A DNA stretch of 64,000 nucleotides from Mariniphaga sediminis. GTDB taxonomy: Bacteria > Bacteroidota > Bacteroidia > Bacteroidales > Prolixibacteraceae. The notes below the pieces were generated by a model that worked only from the letters and a program-made list of their open reading frames with translations, did no database searches and was not told the origin of the DNA. Position numbers and translations under genes: made by a program. This document shows, piece by piece, positions 9,230-17,881 of this stretch (position 1 is the first letter of the stretch; each line of letters starts with the position of its first letter). The stretch is from positions 186,001-250,000 of the forward strand of contig NZ_QWET01000003.1 of assembly GCF_003573545.1 (NCBI RefSeq), read 5' to 3'.

Positions 9230-9883
9230 ATGGTGAGAACATTGTCATCGTTTGATGCGGTTATTTTTGATATGGATGGTGTGCTGGTTAACTCTGAGCC
9301 ATTTTATGTAGAAGTAGAACAAACAAATTTCCGGCATTTGGGACTGGATATATCTGAAGAAGAGCATCAAACTTACCAGGGAACTGCGACCGACCGCATG
9401 TGGAAGTTGATAAAAGAGCGGCATGGTATTGAGCATCCGGTGGAGGAACTGGTCGAAATGACCAACAGTCTCGTCACGCCGTATTTCAACTCGCTGGAGA
9501 AAATAGAACCGATGGCTGGTGTGGTGCAGTTGATTGAAAGGTTGAAGGACAGAGGTATTTCTATAGCCCTGGCCTCTTCGTCTTATTCAGATGTAATTGA
9601 AATTATTCTTCAGAAAACCGGGTTAAAAGAATATTTTGATGTGGTGGTTAGCAGTCAGATGGCCGGGTCCAGCAAGCCCGAACCGGATATTTTTCTTTTG
9701 ACGGCAAAAAAGTTGAATGTTCTGCCGGAAAAATGTGTTATAATTGAAGATTCGACCAACGGTATTGAAGCCGCAAAAAGAGCGGGGATGTATTGTGTGG
9801 CTTTTGCCGGGCCGGGTTCCGAGTTACAGGATCAAAGTCAGGCAGATTGGGTGGTTTCGGACTTTAGTGAGCTGGTTTTTTAA
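9230..9883 (+). CDS. HAD-IA family hydrolase (beta-phosphoglucomutase/phosphatase-like)
   Basis: 217 residues with all four HAD motifs: FDMDGVLVNSEP (nucleophile and acid Asp) near residue 13, a motif II Ser in ALASSSY, a Lys in SSKPEPDIF, and the acidic VIIEDSTNGIEAA loop. The helical cap follows the first motif, as in beta-phosphoglucomutase, sugar phosphatases and phosphoglycolate phosphatase; the substrate cannot be chosen from sequence. It is the last gene of a three-gene plus-strand run. The stop overlaps by 4 bp the stop of a decayed gene on the other strand. Confidence 0.85.
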   Translation: MVRTLSSFDAVIFDMDGVLVNSEPFYVEVEQTNFRHLGLDISEEEHQTYQGTATDRMWKLIKERHGIEHPVEELVEMTNSLVTPYFNSLEKIEPMAGVVQLIERLKDRGISIALASSSYSDVIEIILQKTGLKEYFDVVVSSQMAGSSKPEPDIFLLTAKKLNVLPEKCVIIEDSTNGIEAAKRAGMYCVAFAGPGSELQDQSQADWVVSDFSELVF

Positions 9884-10094
9884 AACAAATCAACCGGATT
9901 AATTTTCAGGAGTTCCTTCCAGCTTAATCCTTCATTTGAAACCAAATACATTTTGTAAGGGAATCCGGCTCTCTTTTCAACTTGTTGTACTAATGTTGTT
10001 TTTCCTACCTGCCGGGGACTGGTAATGACCGGAATAAACTTTTTTTATTCTTTTATTTTTTTTGTAGTTCCTGAAAATGAGGTCTTTTGACCAT
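9880..10094 (-). pseudogene. Relic of an AAA ATPase (DUF4143/AAA_14 type), frameshifted and truncated
   Basis: Reading the minus strand from an ATG at 10094 gives MVKRPHFQELQKK, then a poly-A tract where the frame shifts. The shifted frame has a stop, then reads KKFIPVITSPRQVGKTTLV, a clear P-loop (Walker A) of the RQVGKTT type that opens DUF4143 ATPases. It continues to NEGLSWKELLKINPVDLF and stops at 9880. Intact members run to roughly 370-400 residues, so most of the gene, including Walker B and the DUF4143 domain, is gone. The 3' end abuts the HAD gene, which suggests a deletion. Confidence 0.8.
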
Positions 10095-10103
10095 GTTTAT
10101 CTG

Positions 10104-10144
10104 TTTTACTCAATGCACTGAGTAAAAGTGCTCAATACGTTGAG
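10104..10144. repeat. Two tandem palindromes upstream of the ATPase relic (operator-like)
   Basis: Palindrome 1 (10104-10127) has perfect 9-bp arms TTTTACTCA / TGAGTAAAA around a 6-bp centre. Palindrome 2 (10131-10144) is CTCAA-TACG-TTGAG. The units also form an imperfect direct repeat of about 23 bp and end 10 bp before the relic's ATG. Position and shape suggest regulator binding sites left from the lost gene. Confidence 0.6.
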
Positions 10145-10382
10145 TAAAATAAATGCTTTTAAAGTAATAAGTATTGAATGAGGCATTTAAACAATATTAT
10201 TATGCATATTAAACCCAGAGGATTTGCATGTTTCTAGTAAATACATTAGTGAAGGATATACAACCCCGGTGGCGTCGAACTCCATTTTTTTTATCGGTTG
10301 ATTTCGGTTATCCAATCATTTCCCCTGGATGGTAGGAAGTTCCGTTGGGAGTAAAATTATGACAGAAAATGAATGGCTTTTG

Positions 10383-11528
10383 TTATTCGTTCCCCAAAAA
10401 ATATTCAAAAAAGGTATAAAGCTGTTCATTCGATTCTTCATTGGGCGAATGTTCCGGCCGGTTGGTCATGGCCACCCGGTTTTTGTAGCCCAGTAGTTTA
10501 TTGACAGCAATGGTGTGATTTAGTGCTTTCCACCGTTCAGGTGGGTCGGAAGATCCTCCTGAAACCAGAAAAGGTCGTGGGGCCATCAGGGCATGAAGTT
10601 CGTGAAGGTCATATCCTTGGTGGACAAGCTTTGGATAAAGGCCTTTTGCGTCTTTTGTCATTCCGGTTTTGCGCCAGGCGTTGCTCCATGGTGGAGGATA
10701 ATATCCCAGGTACCAGGGTTCCCAGTAGTTTACAGCAGAACCTTTTGTTTCGTCGAACACTATGCCGGGGTCTGACCAGGCGGAGCAGGCAAACTTTTCG
10801 TACAGGCAGGAGGCAAACATGGCCCATTTGCCACCGAACGAATGCCCTGCAATTCCAATACGTGTGGAGTCAACCTCTTCCTCCTTTGCCAGTGCGTTCC
10901 ATGCATTGGCTGCTGCATAGGCCAGCATTGAAAGCGGCTCTGCCTGCACATTTTCAATACTTGGGTAGTAGAGTGAATAGGTTTTGTTTTGGGAGGATTC
11001 CGCCGTGCCAATCGACAAAGTGACAAATCCTCTTTTGGCAAGCTGGTACGCAAAATCCCGGAAAGGCTTGCCCATTCCAATCGCTGTTTCCGGTTCATAA
11101 AAAACGGTTATTACAGCTGGTTTTTTACCTGCTTTGTCCGGAATTAAAAGGTATCCTGTGGTTTGTTCACCGGGAAGCCAACGGAATTGCACCTTGTGTT
11201 GGGTGAAATTATCCCTTTTTGTCGTTTCAATAATTTCCAACTTCTGATCTATAATCAGCTCAGGCCAGGATCCCATCATTTCGTGCCAGCGATCCAGGAT
11301 CTCTTTCCTTCTTTGTTCCCAGTCTGCAGGTGTTTTAACGGTTTCACCGCTATAAAATTTTAACGGAGAACGAAAGTTACCCATCGCATTTTGGTAACCG
11401 GCAGGAGGGGAAAGGTACGGCGTAATTTGTTCCAGTAACTTTTTTTTGTTTCGGTTTTGGATGTTTTGTGACTGTCCTGAAACAACCAACAAGGAAAAAA
11501 GGAGAGTAAAAACCCAGAAGAACTTCAT
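10383..11528 (-). CDS. Exported alpha/beta hydrolase (carbohydrate esterase-like)
   Basis: 381 residues from an ATG at 11528 with a signal peptide (MKFFWVFTLLFSLLVVSGQS). The alpha/beta-hydrolase nucleophile elbow GHSFGGKW holds Ser230; an Asp lies in SAWSDPG and a His in RPEHSPNEE, completing a plausible triad. Residues before the elbow fit the cap of acetylxylan-esterase or glucuronoyl-esterase-like proteins. It lies 13 bp after the CE15-type gene and ends the LacI-led gene run, so it probably de-esterifies the same plant or algal polysaccharide. The exact ester is not predictable. A 22-residue longer in-frame start exists but would hide the signal peptide. Confidence 0.75.
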   Translation of the reverse strand: MKFFWVFTLLFSLLVVSGQSQNIQNRNKKKLLEQITPYLSPPAGYQNAMGNFRSPLKFYSGETVKTPADWEQRRKEILDRWHEMMGSWPELIIDQKLEIIETTKRDNFTQHKVQFRWLPGEQTTGYLLIPDKAGKKPAVITVFYEPETAIGMGKPFRDFAYQLAKRGFVTLSIGTAESSQNKTYSLYYPSIENVQAEPLSMLAYAAANAWNALAKEEEVDSTRIGIAGHSFGGKWAMFASCLYEKFACSAWSDPGIVFDETKGSAVNYWEPWYLGYYPPPWSNAWRKTGMTKDAKGLYPKLVHQGYDLHELHALMAPRPFLVSGGSSDPPERWKALNHTIAVNKLLGYKNRVAMTNRPEHSPNEESNEQLYTFFEYFLGNE

Positions 11529-11541
11529 GGTAACCCAAAAA

Positions 11542-12735
11542 TTAATGTCGTTTAAAATAATTATCGGCAAACTGAATGAACTGTTGCCAGTCATAAGGTG
11601 TCATGTTGTGTTTCCCCTCACGGTTGTGGAACCCGATGTGAGGGCGAATGATTTGTTCATTTACATCAGGCATTTCTGCTGGTAAATTTGTATGAACTTT
11701 ATAGAGTTCATATACATCCTGAGCTTCTGTTAACGCCAGGTATTGACCTTTGGGATCGGCCCACAGGTCTTCGGCAGCGCTGGCAACATAAACAGCCCGT
11801 GGTGCAATAAGGGCAATCAGCATATGCTGGTCAACCGGTAGTTTGTTTTCATTGTTGGCGTATTGTTGGTAATTGGGGCAAAACCAATACGGAAAGTGGT
11901 TGGTGATCCGTTCCACTGTTTCCCCAAAATTCCTTCGCGAAAGGGCTGCCCCGGAATTACCCGATTCATTGGATATGGTAATGGCCACCCGCTTATCCTG
12001 TGCGCCAAACCAAAGAGAAGCTTTTCCTCCACGGGAATGACCCACTGAAATAATTTTTCCGGCATCGACTGCTTTGTCTTTTTCAAAATAATCGATGGCC
12101 CGGGCGGCTCCCCAGCCCCAGGCTCCCAGCGCGCGCATCCCATTATTCATTTCCAGTTGTTCGGGATAGAGCTGGTTCAGAACTCCTTCCCTGAATTTTA
12201 CCTTATCGTCAGGGGAGACATCAATCACATCAAAACCGGAAATTCCGTATCCTGCTTCAATCACCTCTTCCGCCGGCCAAAATCCATCCTTATTCTGACG
12301 TGTAATATCCATTGTTTTGATTCCCCGGTGGTTAATTACCAGGAACATGGGAACAGGCTTCTTTGCCTTATTGGGTGTAAACATCAGCAGGTTTATGGAA
12401 ACCGATTTTTGATTTCGGGTAACCGTAATGGCCACCTCTTTTAAGGTTGCCTTTCCATCCATTGCATTTTTGTCCAGGTTTGTAACCTCGAATGCAATGT
12501 CATCAAAATCCTTCGGAACCTGTCCATATACATGATTTTCGAAAAGGTTCAGTATCTCCGGGCGACGGATTTTTTCCCAATCTTTAATGGTGGAAACGGT
12601 TTTTCTCTTTTGCGTTTTTAAAAGTTCAGGAAGCCGGTAATTTCCCACTTTCGACTCGTCATAATTTTGGGCCATCAGTGTCTGCAAAGAGAACATTACG
12701 ACCAGGATAAAGGGAATGATTTTACCAGCTTCCAT
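11542..12735 (-). CDS. CE15-type glucuronoyl esterase (4-O-methyl-glucuronoyl methylesterase-like), exported
   Basis: 397 residues with a signal peptide (cleavage near LMAQ). Ser234 lies in GHSRGGKAS, the nucleophile motif of carbohydrate esterase family 15. Glu257 lies in SNESGNSG, followed by the family-typical LSRRNFGETVERI and FPYWFCPNYQQY. His376 lies in the closing KHNMTPYDW. CE15 enzymes cleave esters between glucuronic acid on xylan and lignin alcohols, releasing (4-O-methyl)glucuronate-decorated xylan. Export fits action in the periplasm or at the cell surface. It is 4 bp from the preceding Gfo/Idh/MocA gene and belongs to the same transcript. Confidence 0.85.
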   Translation of the reverse strand: MEAGKIIPFILVVMFSLQTLMAQNYDESKVGNYRLPELLKTQKRKTVSTIKDWEKIRRPEILNLFENHVYGQVPKDFDDIAFEVTNLDKNAMDGKATLKEVAITVTRNQKSVSINLLMFTPNKAKKPVPMFLVINHRGIKTMDITRQNKDGFWPAEEVIEAGYGISGFDVIDVSPDDKVKFREGVLNQLYPEQLEMNNGMRALGAWGWGAARAIDYFEKDKAVDAGKIISVGHSRGGKASLWFGAQDKRVAITISNESGNSGAALSRRNFGETVERITNHFPYWFCPNYQQYANNENKLPVDQHMLIALIAPRAVYVASAAEDLWADPKGQYLALTEAQDVYELYKVHTNLPAEMPDVNEQIIRPHIGFHNREGKHNMTPYDWQQFIQFADNYFKRH

Positions 12736-12739
12736 GAAT

Positions 12740-13777
12740 TTATTTATTTTGAATGATTTTTTTGTCTTTCGAAGCGTTGTAGATATCCAGTATTACTGCA
12801 ACCGATTTACGAGCTTCCGTTCCGTCAATCTCAAATTTCCTTCCTTCGTCAATCGCCGATAAAAAGGCTGCAATGTTTTTGGCATGGTTTTCAAAAGAAA
12901 TGGCTGCAGGGTCGGCTACCCCGCCACCACCTTCAATTTTTCCATGTTCCTGAATAATTTTTTCATCTTCTTCGGTCATTTCTGCAAATTGCCAAACCCG
13001 GAGACTGTTCTCAACCAAAACGATGGTACCTTTTGTGCCGGTAATTTCAAGGCGCCGAAATTGCCCCGGGTACGAAGCGGTTGTCCCGTAAATCAGGCCA
13101 AGCGCATTGTTTTTAAACTGTAAAATACTCACGGCGGTATCTTCTGTTTCAATTTGCGGATGTCCCGCTTTTGAACTGAAGGCGCCCAGGTTTTCAACGG
13201 GTCCCATCATGTATTGGAGCAAGTCTATCATGTGGATTGACTGGTTCATCAGGGCACCCCCACCGTCCAGACTCCATGTGCCGTGCCATCCTTCGTAGTA
13301 TTCATTGGTTCGCCACCAGGGAACATGCACGGCAGCATAAGTAATTACGCCCAGCCGGTTGGAATCGACAGCTTCCTTTATAATCCGGGTGGTTTCGTTG
13401 TACCTGAGATTAAAGATGCCCCCCAAATAAGTACCCGCCTTTTCATGGGCCTCAATCATTTGATCGATCCGGTCGAGTTGTATTTCCAGGGGTTTTTCGC
13501 AGAGCACATGTTTGCCATACCTGGCAGCCTCAACAGCCGGATCCAGGTGAGCGCCACTTGGCGTGGCAATCATCACCATTTCAATCTCATCCGACTGTAT
13601 CATACTGCTGATGGTATCCCAGCTTTTTACCCCATACTTTTGGGCCATTTTCTCCGCTTTTTCTTTGCGGATATTACTAAAACCGACCAGTTTGGCATTG
13701 GGTAATGATTCTATTGCCCTGGCATGAAAATCAGCAATCATGCCGGCTCCAGCGATTCCGATTTTCCAGGTTTTCAT
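12740..13777 (-). CDS. Gfo/Idh/MocA family oxidoreductase (cytoplasmic)
   Basis: 345 residues. The ATG at 13777 falls 1 bp after the preceding stop, giving MKTWKIGIAGAGMIADFHARA, a canonical NAD(P)-binding Rossmann start; the frame extends upstream but would overlap the previous gene. The GKHVLCEKPLEI motif carries the family lysine (EKP), and the C-terminal beta-sheet domain has GGGALMNQSIHMIDLL with the catalytic-type His. No signal peptide. Such enzymes oxidise or reduce ring or chain hydroxyls of sugars, inositols and uronates. It sits between another Gfo gene and the CE15 esterase. Confidence 0.88.
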   Translation of the reverse strand: MKTWKIGIAGAGMIADFHARAIESLPNAKLVGFSNIRKEKAEKMAQKYGVKSWDTISSMIQSDEIEMVMIATPSGAHLDPAVEAARYGKHVLCEKPLEIQLDRIDQMIEAHEKAGTYLGGIFNLRYNETTRIIKEAVDSNRLGVITYAAVHVPWWRTNEYYEGWHGTWSLDGGGALMNQSIHMIDLLQYMMGPVENLGAFSSKAGHPQIETEDTAVSILQFKNNALGLIYGTTASYPGQFRRLEITGTKGTIVLVENSLRVWQFAEMTEEDEKIIQEHGKIEGGGGVADPAAISFENHAKNIAAFLSAIDEGRKFEIDGTEARKSVAVILDIYNASKDKKIIQNK

Positions 13778-13778
13778 T

Positions 13779-15053
13779 TTATTTGTTTTTAAGTTGAATG
13801 TGTGGATTGTCTCCGTATTCAATGGTTGCAATTTGTCCGTCGTTTAATATGGAAAGACGGGCAGCTTCCACAACCAGTTCATTGATGTAACTATTGGCAG
13901 GTGTGGCTATAATTCCTCTTTTGTCAGCAGCCTGAATCATTTCCTGTCTCTTCTTTAACGAATCAGTTTCGGATAATGTTTTGACCTGCTTTTCGATGGA
14001 GTGAGCGCTGGATATAATGGCTGATACCGACTCAAATCCGTAGCCAATTGGCTTGTAGCCATCACCTTCCCACGGGACAAGCTTGAAAAAGTCAGGGCTC
14101 ACATAGTTAAAATGAGTCCCTCCGGGGCCAATTCCGTCTAAATAGGCATATTCCACACCGCGAAACTGGTCGTTATGTTTCAGGTGACCGGATTTTCCTT
14201 CTCCCTCAAAGTACATGTGCAGGTTTTGTTCGTTACTTCCGGCTCCTTCGTCCGGGTAACCCAATCCGTTTATAACGGAAAGTACAGCATTGTTTTCAAA
14301 CTGCACCCGGCCATTTGCCCACATGTAGCCTTCATTCCCGTTAGGAAATTTCCCTTTAATACCGGTAACAGAAACTTCAACCGGTTTTAACCCGGTAATA
14401 AAATATACCAGATCCACATAATGGCATCCGACATATACAAACGGGTCTGTTCTGTCGCATGTAAACCAATTCTGGAAATTTGAAGATCTGTAGAAGTAAG
14501 GTTCAATCATTTTCGCTTCACCAATAACAAATTCACCTAGTTGCTGCTGCTCGTAGCTTTTTTTGGCAAGCAAAGATCTGTTATCGAAACGTTTGTGATA
14601 TTCTACCCCAATAAACAGTCCTTTTTCGAAGGCAAGCTTTTCAATTTCTACCGTTTGATTGTATTTCAATACCAACGGCTTAACACACAACACATGTTGG
14701 TTGTTTTTTAAAGCTTCCATAATGACAGAGTAGTGGAGCTGGTCTGGCATAGCAACAACGACCATTTGCCGGGGCTTCATTTTGGCAATGACTTCCTTGT
14801 ACAAGTCAGGATACTTATTCTCTTCCGGTTCCGAAAGGGAAGGGTATGCATTAAACTCCTGTCCGGGAAAAGCTTCTGTCATCTCTTTTGATTCCTTGAG
14901 CAGTTTCAGGGGAGGGGAATCAAGTGCACACACATTTATATCCTTTACTACCCCCGTTCTCTGCAGGTGGAACACAGATGGAAGAATGACATCATGTGTA
15001 ATCATTCCTCCACCTACTATTGTAACATCAATACTACTTTTTAAATTGTCCAT
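13779..15053 (-). CDS. Gfo/Idh/MocA family oxidoreductase (cytoplasmic, longer form)
   Basis: 424 residues, starting MDNLKSSIDVTIVGGGMITHDVILPS. The Rossmann glycine motif is present (GGGMI), the family Lys lies in VLCVKPLVLKYNQ (CVKP rather than the usual CEKP), and GCHYVDLVYFITG provides the second-domain His. It is longer than the usual 330-380 residues because of an extended C-terminal domain. The Glu-to-Val change before KP is a departure from most relatives and may mark a subfamily. No export signal. It follows the aminotransferase gene by 7 bp. Confidence 0.85.
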   Translation of the reverse strand: MDNLKSSIDVTIVGGGMITHDVILPSVFHLQRTGVVKDINVCALDSPPLKLLKESKEMTEAFPGQEFNAYPSLSEPEENKYPDLYKEVIAKMKPRQMVVVAMPDQLHYSVIMEALKNNQHVLCVKPLVLKYNQTVEIEKLAFEKGLFIGVEYHKRFDNRSLLAKKSYEQQQLGEFVIGEAKMIEPYFYRSSNFQNWFTCDRTDPFVYVGCHYVDLVYFITGLKPVEVSVTGIKGKFPNGNEGYMWANGRVQFENNAVLSVINGLGYPDEGAGSNEQNLHMYFEGEGKSGHLKHNDQFRGVEYAYLDGIGPGGTHFNYVSPDFFKLVPWEGDGYKPIGYGFESVSAIISSAHSIEKQVKTLSETDSLKKRQEMIQAADKRGIIATPANSYINELVVEAARLSILNDGQIATIEYGDNPHIQLKNK

Positions 15054-15060
15054 TCTATTA

Positions 15061-16428
15061 TTATCCTAATAATTCGTCACATACTTCCTCTAAGACTTGA
15101 ATTCCTTCGAGCAATGCTTCTTCAGAAATAATCAAGGGAGGTGAGATTTTAATACATTCTCCGCCAATTCCAACCGGAGCAAACATCAGAAGACCTTTAT
15201 GAAAACATTTTTCATTGATTTTTTGTGCCATTTCAGCATCCGGTTCTTTTGTGCCTTTTTTAACAACCTGTATCCCGGCTACCAAGCCTTTACCATGAAA
15301 ACAGCCTAACACATCCGGGTACTTTTCCTGAATCTTTTTCAGCGCCGGATTTAATATTTCTCCCAGTTTGGCTGCTCTTTCAACAAGCTTTTCTTTATGA
15401 ATAATTTCTAAATTTTTAATAGCAGCAACAACGGGCAGCGGACTTGCAGAGTGGGTTGAAGTCATTGAACCCGGAGCATAAAGTCCCATGATGTCTTTTC
15501 TTCCAATTACCGCCGAAATGGGCAAAGAAGATGAAATACCTTTTCCACAAACGATCAAATCAGGCTTGATATCGTAATGTTCATAAGTGAACATTTTACC
15601 TGTTCTTCCAAAACCGGCCTGAACTTCATCAAAAATAGTGATTATATCGTGTTCTTTACAGAAAGCAACCAGTTTTTGGGCGTACTCAACCGGCAGAAAA
15701 TCTGGTCCTACACCCTGGTAAGATTCAGTTATAACACCGGCTATCTCGTCAGGCTTGATTCCTTTTTCCTCTAACGTTTTTAAGAAAAGGTCGAATGAAG
15801 TATCTTCATTTTTATAGCCATCGGGGAATGGAACCTGAACGAAGGTTTGGCCTTCATCTACAATCCATGTTTTTAATTTGTCCATACCTCCGGCAAGTTG
15901 AGAGCCGAGGGTTCTCCCGTGAAAAGCATTTTTAAATGATATGAGATATTTTTTCTGCCGTCCGTGTTTATTGACAGCGTAAGTTTTTGCAAGCTTAATG
16001 CTATTCTCAACAGCTTCACTTCCTGTACTTAAAATAAAAACAGAATAGTCGGATGGCTCCGGAGCCAGTTCCTGGAGTAACTTTGTCAGTTCTGCCCTTT
16101 TTTCGTGCACAAAAACGTAAGTTGCCAGCAGGTGCTTGTCAATGACCTCTCTTAATCCTTCGATAATTTCTTCGCGGCCATGACCGGCGTTGGTGATCAA
16201 AACTCCCGATGACCAGTCAATCCATTTATTTCCCCATTTGTCATAAATCTGGAATCCTTCTGCTTTATCCCATACCACCGGGGGTTGTCCCATCATGGAA
16301 ACAGGTTCTGATTCTGACAATGCCTGGAAAATACTTAATGATTCAGGAACAGGCAGTTTAGTATTAATACTCCTGTATTTTGTGTTAACCTTTGGTATTT
16401 CAACAGGTTGCAAATTATATTTTGCCAT
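15061..16428 (-). CDS. Class III (GABA/ornithine-type) PLP aminotransferase
   Basis: 455 residues with fold-type I class III features: STGSEAVENSIKLA (phosphate/cofactor loop, about 134), NAFHGRTLGS, the FDEVQAGFGRTGK Asp267 region, and the Schiff-base Lys296 in VCGKGISSSLP. Family members move amino groups between omega-amino acids or amino sugars/aminocyclitols and 2-oxo acids. No polyamine or GABA genes are nearby; neighbours are sugar dehydrogenases and a deacetylase, so an amino-sugar or aminocyclitol substrate is my inference. It lies 7 bp before a Gfo gene. Confidence 0.85.
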   Translation of the reverse strand: MAKYNLQPVEIPKVNTKYRSINTKLPVPESLSIFQALSESEPVSMMGQPPVVWDKAEGFQIYDKWGNKWIDWSSGVLITNAGHGREEIIEGLREVIDKHLLATYVFVHEKRAELTKLLQELAPEPSDYSVFILSTGSEAVENSIKLAKTYAVNKHGRQKKYLISFKNAFHGRTLGSQLAGGMDKLKTWIVDEGQTFVQVPFPDGYKNEDTSFDLFLKTLEEKGIKPDEIAGVITESYQGVGPDFLPVEYAQKLVAFCKEHDIITIFDEVQAGFGRTGKMFTYEHYDIKPDLIVCGKGISSSLPISAVIGRKDIMGLYAPGSMTSTHSASPLPVVAAIKNLEIIHKEKLVERAAKLGEILNPALKKIQEKYPDVLGCFHGKGLVAGIQVVKKGTKEPDAEMAQKINEKCFHKGLLMFAPVGIGGECIKISPPLIISEEALLEGIQVLEEVCDELLG

Positions 16429-16479
16429 AATTAAATTAATTTAAAGTTGATAATCACGTTGATTTTTAGAGATATGATT

Positions 16480-17715
16480 TTATAATAACTCTGTAATTGC
16501 GAACCAGGTTGTCATAAACGAAAAAAGAACGACAGCCAAAATGCCAATATTTTCCCGAAGACCGGCTTTGTTGTTCCCCATCAGTTTTTTCCGGTTTATG
16601 AGCAGAAGAATGGGAATAGCTACTGCCGGAAGGATAATCGCCTGAAAAGCCTGGGAAAAAACCATGAGCGCCGGCGGACGTTGTTCCAGAAAAACAGATC
16701 CGAAGGCAAATAACATGGCAAATAATATGAGCATACGCGACTGAGTCGAATGAATATTCCGGGGTTTCCCGGTGTAATCGGAAATCAGCCAGGGGGCAAT
16801 CAGCACAATAGGGAAGATGGTGGAAAGACCTGCACCTACAATACCCAAAATCAGAACGAAAGCGGCAATATCGCCACCAATGGGTTCAAAAAGGTGTATC
16901 ATTTCAACCGTATTTTCCAGTTTCATGCCCATTACATGCAATGTTCCTGCTGCTACCGCCATAATTACCCCGCTCAAAAACAGCATCATAGATGCTGACA
17001 CAGCGGCATCTTTTTTCTCTTCTTTCAGGTTTTTTATGCCCCAGCCTTTTTCTGCTACCACAGTACTCCGCATAACAAAAACTGCTGCCGAGCAGGTGGT
17101 GCCGGCAATTGCCGCAACCAGTCCAAATGCGCCGGGTGTGTCGGGTATACCTGGAACCAACCCTTTTGCAATTATCGAAAAGTCCGGGCTAACCATAAAA
17201 AACACAACGACGAAAGAAAGCCCCATAAAAATGACGAATACCGTAAGTACCTTTTCGAAGGTTTTGTACTGGCCAAACCACAGCAGAAAATAAAGTGCGA
17301 CAGCTAACACCAGAATAATCCAGAACCGGCTTATATGAAAATCGTTGAACAGTAGCCGAATGGCTTCCTGTACCAGATCGGCCACAATGCCCATCACTCC
17401 CATTAATGCAAGTAGCTCACCAATGATGAGAGCTATCAGGATATAAAGCGCTAGTATCCAGCCGTGCTGAAATTCGTTTTTAATATTGTTAAGGGCTGTT
17501 TTTCCGGTAACGAGGGTCACTTTCCCGTATGCAACCATTAGGATAAAAGTAAAAATACATGACAGCACCAGCGCCCAGAACAGTTCCATGCCATGTTCGG
17601 CACCTGTTTTGGCCATTGTGGTAACACTGCCGGTTCCGATGTTATATCCGATAAGGAACAACCCGGGACCTACTGCTGCCAAGGCAATTGCTGCTTTTTT
17701 ATAGATTTTGCTCAT
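16480..17715 (-). CDS. Nramp-family membrane transporter with altered metal-binding sites
   Basis: 411 residues, about 11 helices, clearly related to Nramp/MntH (N-terminal GPGLFLIGY and the FGQYKTFEKVLTVFV loop). The helix-1 metal-binding DPGN is replaced by NIGTGS (residues 25-30), and the helix-6 MPH motif by SAA (about 209-211, in AGTTCSAAVF). Canonical Nramp proteins bind Mn or Fe through exactly those positions, so a different substrate is likely. The gene is embedded in a sugar operon between a NagA-like deacetylase and an aminotransferase, which points to uptake of an organic solute or a non-Mn cation; this is inference. Confidence 0.85.
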   Translation of the reverse strand: MSKIYKKAAIALAAVGPGLFLIGYNIGTGSVTTMAKTGAEHGMELFWALVLSCIFTFILMVAYGKVTLVTGKTALNNIKNEFQHGWILALYILIALIIGELLALMGVMGIVADLVQEAIRLLFNDFHISRFWIILVLAVALYFLLWFGQYKTFEKVLTVFVIFMGLSFVVVFFMVSPDFSIIAKGLVPGIPDTPGAFGLVAAIAGTTCSAAVFVMRSTVVAEKGWGIKNLKEEKKDAAVSASMMLFLSGVIMAVAAGTLHVMGMKLENTVEMIHLFEPIGGDIAAFVLILGIVGAGLSTIFPIVLIAPWLISDYTGKPRNIHSTQSRMLILFAMLFAFGSVFLEQRPPALMVFSQAFQAIILPAVAIPILLLINRKKLMGNNKAGLRENIGILAVVLFSFMTTWFAITELL

Positions 17716-17839
17716 GAGAACTATTTTAATTTAGTTTAGAAAATACCCGAATATTAGATGCTAAAAATTCAAATTTGAGGACAACGAATTCTACCCATTT
17801 GGTTATTGAGTACTAGTTGTTTTTTTAAGTTTTTAAATA

Positions 17840-17866
17840 CGCTTAGCGGTTCACGACCGCTAAGCG
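17840..17866. terminator. Strong 11-bp hairpin after the NagA-like gene (intra-operon terminator or attenuator)
   Basis: CGCTTAGCGGT pairs perfectly with ACCGCTAAGCG around a TCACG loop, 16 bp downstream of the NagA-like stop. A short T-run follows on the plus strand; on the minus (sense) strand the following sequence is only weakly T-rich, so it may be a partial terminator or RNA-stability element that lowers Nramp and downstream expression. Confidence 0.6.
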
Positions 17867-17881
17867 CTTTTTGTCAACTAT

